This document shows, piece by piece, positions 52,101-55,100 of a stretch of 64,000 bases of DNA; positions within the stretch are counted from its first letter, which is position 1; the number at the start of each line of letters is the position of its first letter. Below the pieces are notes generated by a model that was given only the letters and a program-made list of their open reading frames with translations, had not been told where the DNA came from and made no database searches. Where the stretch lies: the NCBI GenBank assembly GCA_030159075.1, contig BROG01000139.1:1-64000 (forward strand), read 5' to 3'. Source of the stretch: Atrina japonica. Its lineage: Eukaryota > Mollusca > Bivalvia > Pterioida > Pinnidae. The translations under genes and the position numbers were made by a program.

Positions 52101-55100
52101 CTCGACCTATTCACCGCATCGACTTATCTTTGAAAAAATATTGAAATATTTAACTTGTATCTGCAATTCCTCATTTTAACATCGTAATTCAAAATTTTCC
52201 ACAGGCTAATCTAGGGGCCTACTCCAAACACCCATTTGTATTTACACTTAATATGACTATTAAATGTGACCTCGTGTGTGCATAATGCACTGTGTTCATA
52301 ATCAAGTGACAAAATAATGATCTTTAAAGTTACAATATCATTGAGATTAAAGACTGTGTCAGAAACTGCGTAATAAAAATACATTGTTTACAATATATTT
52401 ATACCGGACAGTTTATACTTTTGAATGATTCCCTTATCTCGGCACCCCGCTGTGAAGTTGAAGTTCATGACATTACAAGCTGTGTTCACTGGAACGTGAC
52501 CTTCAACTGATAAGGATCGCGCGGCAGTCTTTGAAGTTGGGGAAGTTTTGGAAAAAGTGTTACATAAATTAATTGACACTAAATCTTGAGTATTTCATTG
52601 TTTGACAATTGCAGCAGCATAATAATTTAGGTCAATGTAAGGATAAGACAAGGATTGAGGTCGCTTGTGTAAACAGCATAAAGAATTTAATGATGATTTG
52701 ACAGGTAACATAATGGCGATGCTTGTATACATAATCGGTACACACGAGTAATAATAATATAAGTGATGTGAAATATATATATGATGCAACTTATATGCTT
52801 TTTAATCATTCCTATTTAATACTGTACCGTAAAATAGGCCGATCACTCTGATTATTTTAATAGGCTACCATCGTGTTAGCACCAGTTATTAAATATAAAC
52901 ATGCATTTTTGTGTTCTCCCATTCATGTTTCCATCTCTGCCGACATCGACCTGTCCTCCATTTCGACCTATCTAATACTTAATCCTGGATTTTTGCCAAA
53001 AATCGGCCATTCGACCTAACCCCCATATCGACCTATAGGCCGTAAAATACGGTATATAACATCCTCCTTAGGGACACAAGAAAACTGGTCTTTATAAGGA
53101 AGTGGTCTTTATATAGAGGTTGATTTGTATGCAAATGGATGGTACTATTGGGGACAGCAAAAAATGGTCTTTGTAACCAGGTGGATTTTATACACAGGTG
53201 GTCACTAAAGCAGGTGTTGGTGGTCAGCTAATTGGTCACTATAGATCACCAGTGTAAAAGTCGAGCAACAGTATTACGACCAGTTAATTCAGAATTAATT
53301 AAACAAAAATTTATTACTTAATATGAAATATTGTCCTGTTTTCTGTTCATTAAAGATATATCAATGATACCAAATATCAGTAACTCTATTTTCTCCCCAA
53401 GATATGAGAATTCAATTCATGGCCAAACTCCATATACTGTCATAATTTCTAGATAACAAAAGGTGGCTGTTTATCGAGAATTGTCTGTTCATGTAGCAAC
53501 ATGTAAAAAGTTGATATCTGCAGGGGGAGAAAAACTCAAAGATATTTAATCAAAACCCAAAGTGCAACCAATGGCAACACCACCATACTGCTAACAAAGT
53601 GATTCCTAAGTGTCATCCAGCAGTTCGCTGGCCACAATCTTGGGAACATAAAAAAAGTGTACAGAAATTTGTACATGCAAGTTTTCTTACCCTTATACCC
53701 ACGGTTTCCTGATCGATCTCGTCATGGTGTGCTACTTGCAATGCTAAAGCCAGACCGACAGCTCCTCTAAGGCCACCCCATGTCATCACCGCACCCTCTC
53801 TCCAGGTCATGCCGTAACCAGTGTGCTGTAGGATGGGACTGAATATTGCTATTACAAGTCCGCTGTAACAGAACAAATGCTTGGATACAATGAAACTGGC
53901 TTGTTTTTAAAATCATCTTACTGATAGACCAAAAAGTCTGGTCATAGTTTTACAAGCGCTTACAAATTTTAGCATTTTTGTTTTTGTTTACAACTTATTC
54001 ACCTGCAATATTTATCATCCTTTTACAAAGCAATCAAAATATGTTGACAATTTCCTATTCCCAATTTTATTAAATAAAACTTCATTAACAATGTATAGAA
54101 TATTCAACTTCCAATATGATTAATTACTGTTGTTATCGACTGGTACCAGTAAATAACGACCAAATTTAATATTACATGTATATTAGTGTTAGACAACTTT
54201 TGTGAAACATTCAGTTTTTGTATTTTATATCGTACAATTTTTTTTTCCAATTTCCGATCATTTGTGAAACATTACCCTGATTTGTGGACAATGAAATGGT
54301 CTCTTTGTGTAGAGTTATGATGCAAACAATTTTAATAATCACATGATTTTCATGGCCTTATAAGAACTACAAATCAGAGGTTATTGACAACCTTACTACA
54401 CGGTAACATCCAAACAATGATTTATCTCCCTTGTTTTTCAATTATATTTGTATTATGGTACCATCCACATTAAAATCAAATAAAAGTACAATTTCATTAG
54501 AATGTTCACCATTAAACAAATAATGTTTCCAAGTTACACTTCTTTATGGATGTAATGTTTGATTTATTTTTTTAAAGATTTGACAATTTTAAATAGAAAG
54601 TGAAAATTAGACATTATAATTTTACTTACTTATATAGAGTTAACATCACAAAAATTAACTTCTTTGTTGAAATAAATAAACGTTTTAATTTCTGATTCAG
54701 AAAATCAAAATTCAAAATACATATAACTGCATTTCATTCTTTATTTAACAGTGAAAATTTTATTGAAATGTGTTAAGAAATGGCTTCACAGTATTTTTAT
54801 GAAAAATTGTGGTTTTATATGAAACATACTAAATACTGAGAGCATTCCATAGACCAATATTTTATCCCTATCAGTAGGTAGCTATGTATAATAATATATA
54901 GTAAAAAATAACAGTGTCTGTAGACTTTTGGCACTTTTCAGTAGCTTTAGAGAAATGATCTTTTATTTATATAAACAAGTTATCTGAAGTCTAAAGATTG
55001 TAAATTTATGTGGTTGTTACCAAAGTAATCCCTGGATTAGATAGAGAGACGACTTTGCTCAGTCTGTAGTGCACTCGACTCTTGATTGTGAGGTCGTGAG

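Larger units (their letters stand above)
51880..53495. mobile_element. MITE 'A' copy split by nested insertions
   Basis: The left half (AGTCAATTCTCAAATTATCG ... CAAAGTGTCAGTTATCTCAA) ends at 52034 and the right half resumes near 53277 (ACGACCAGTTAATTCAG ... GAGAATTGTCTGT). Together they match 28248-28708. Between them lie two further elements, one inside the other. Confidence 0.78.
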
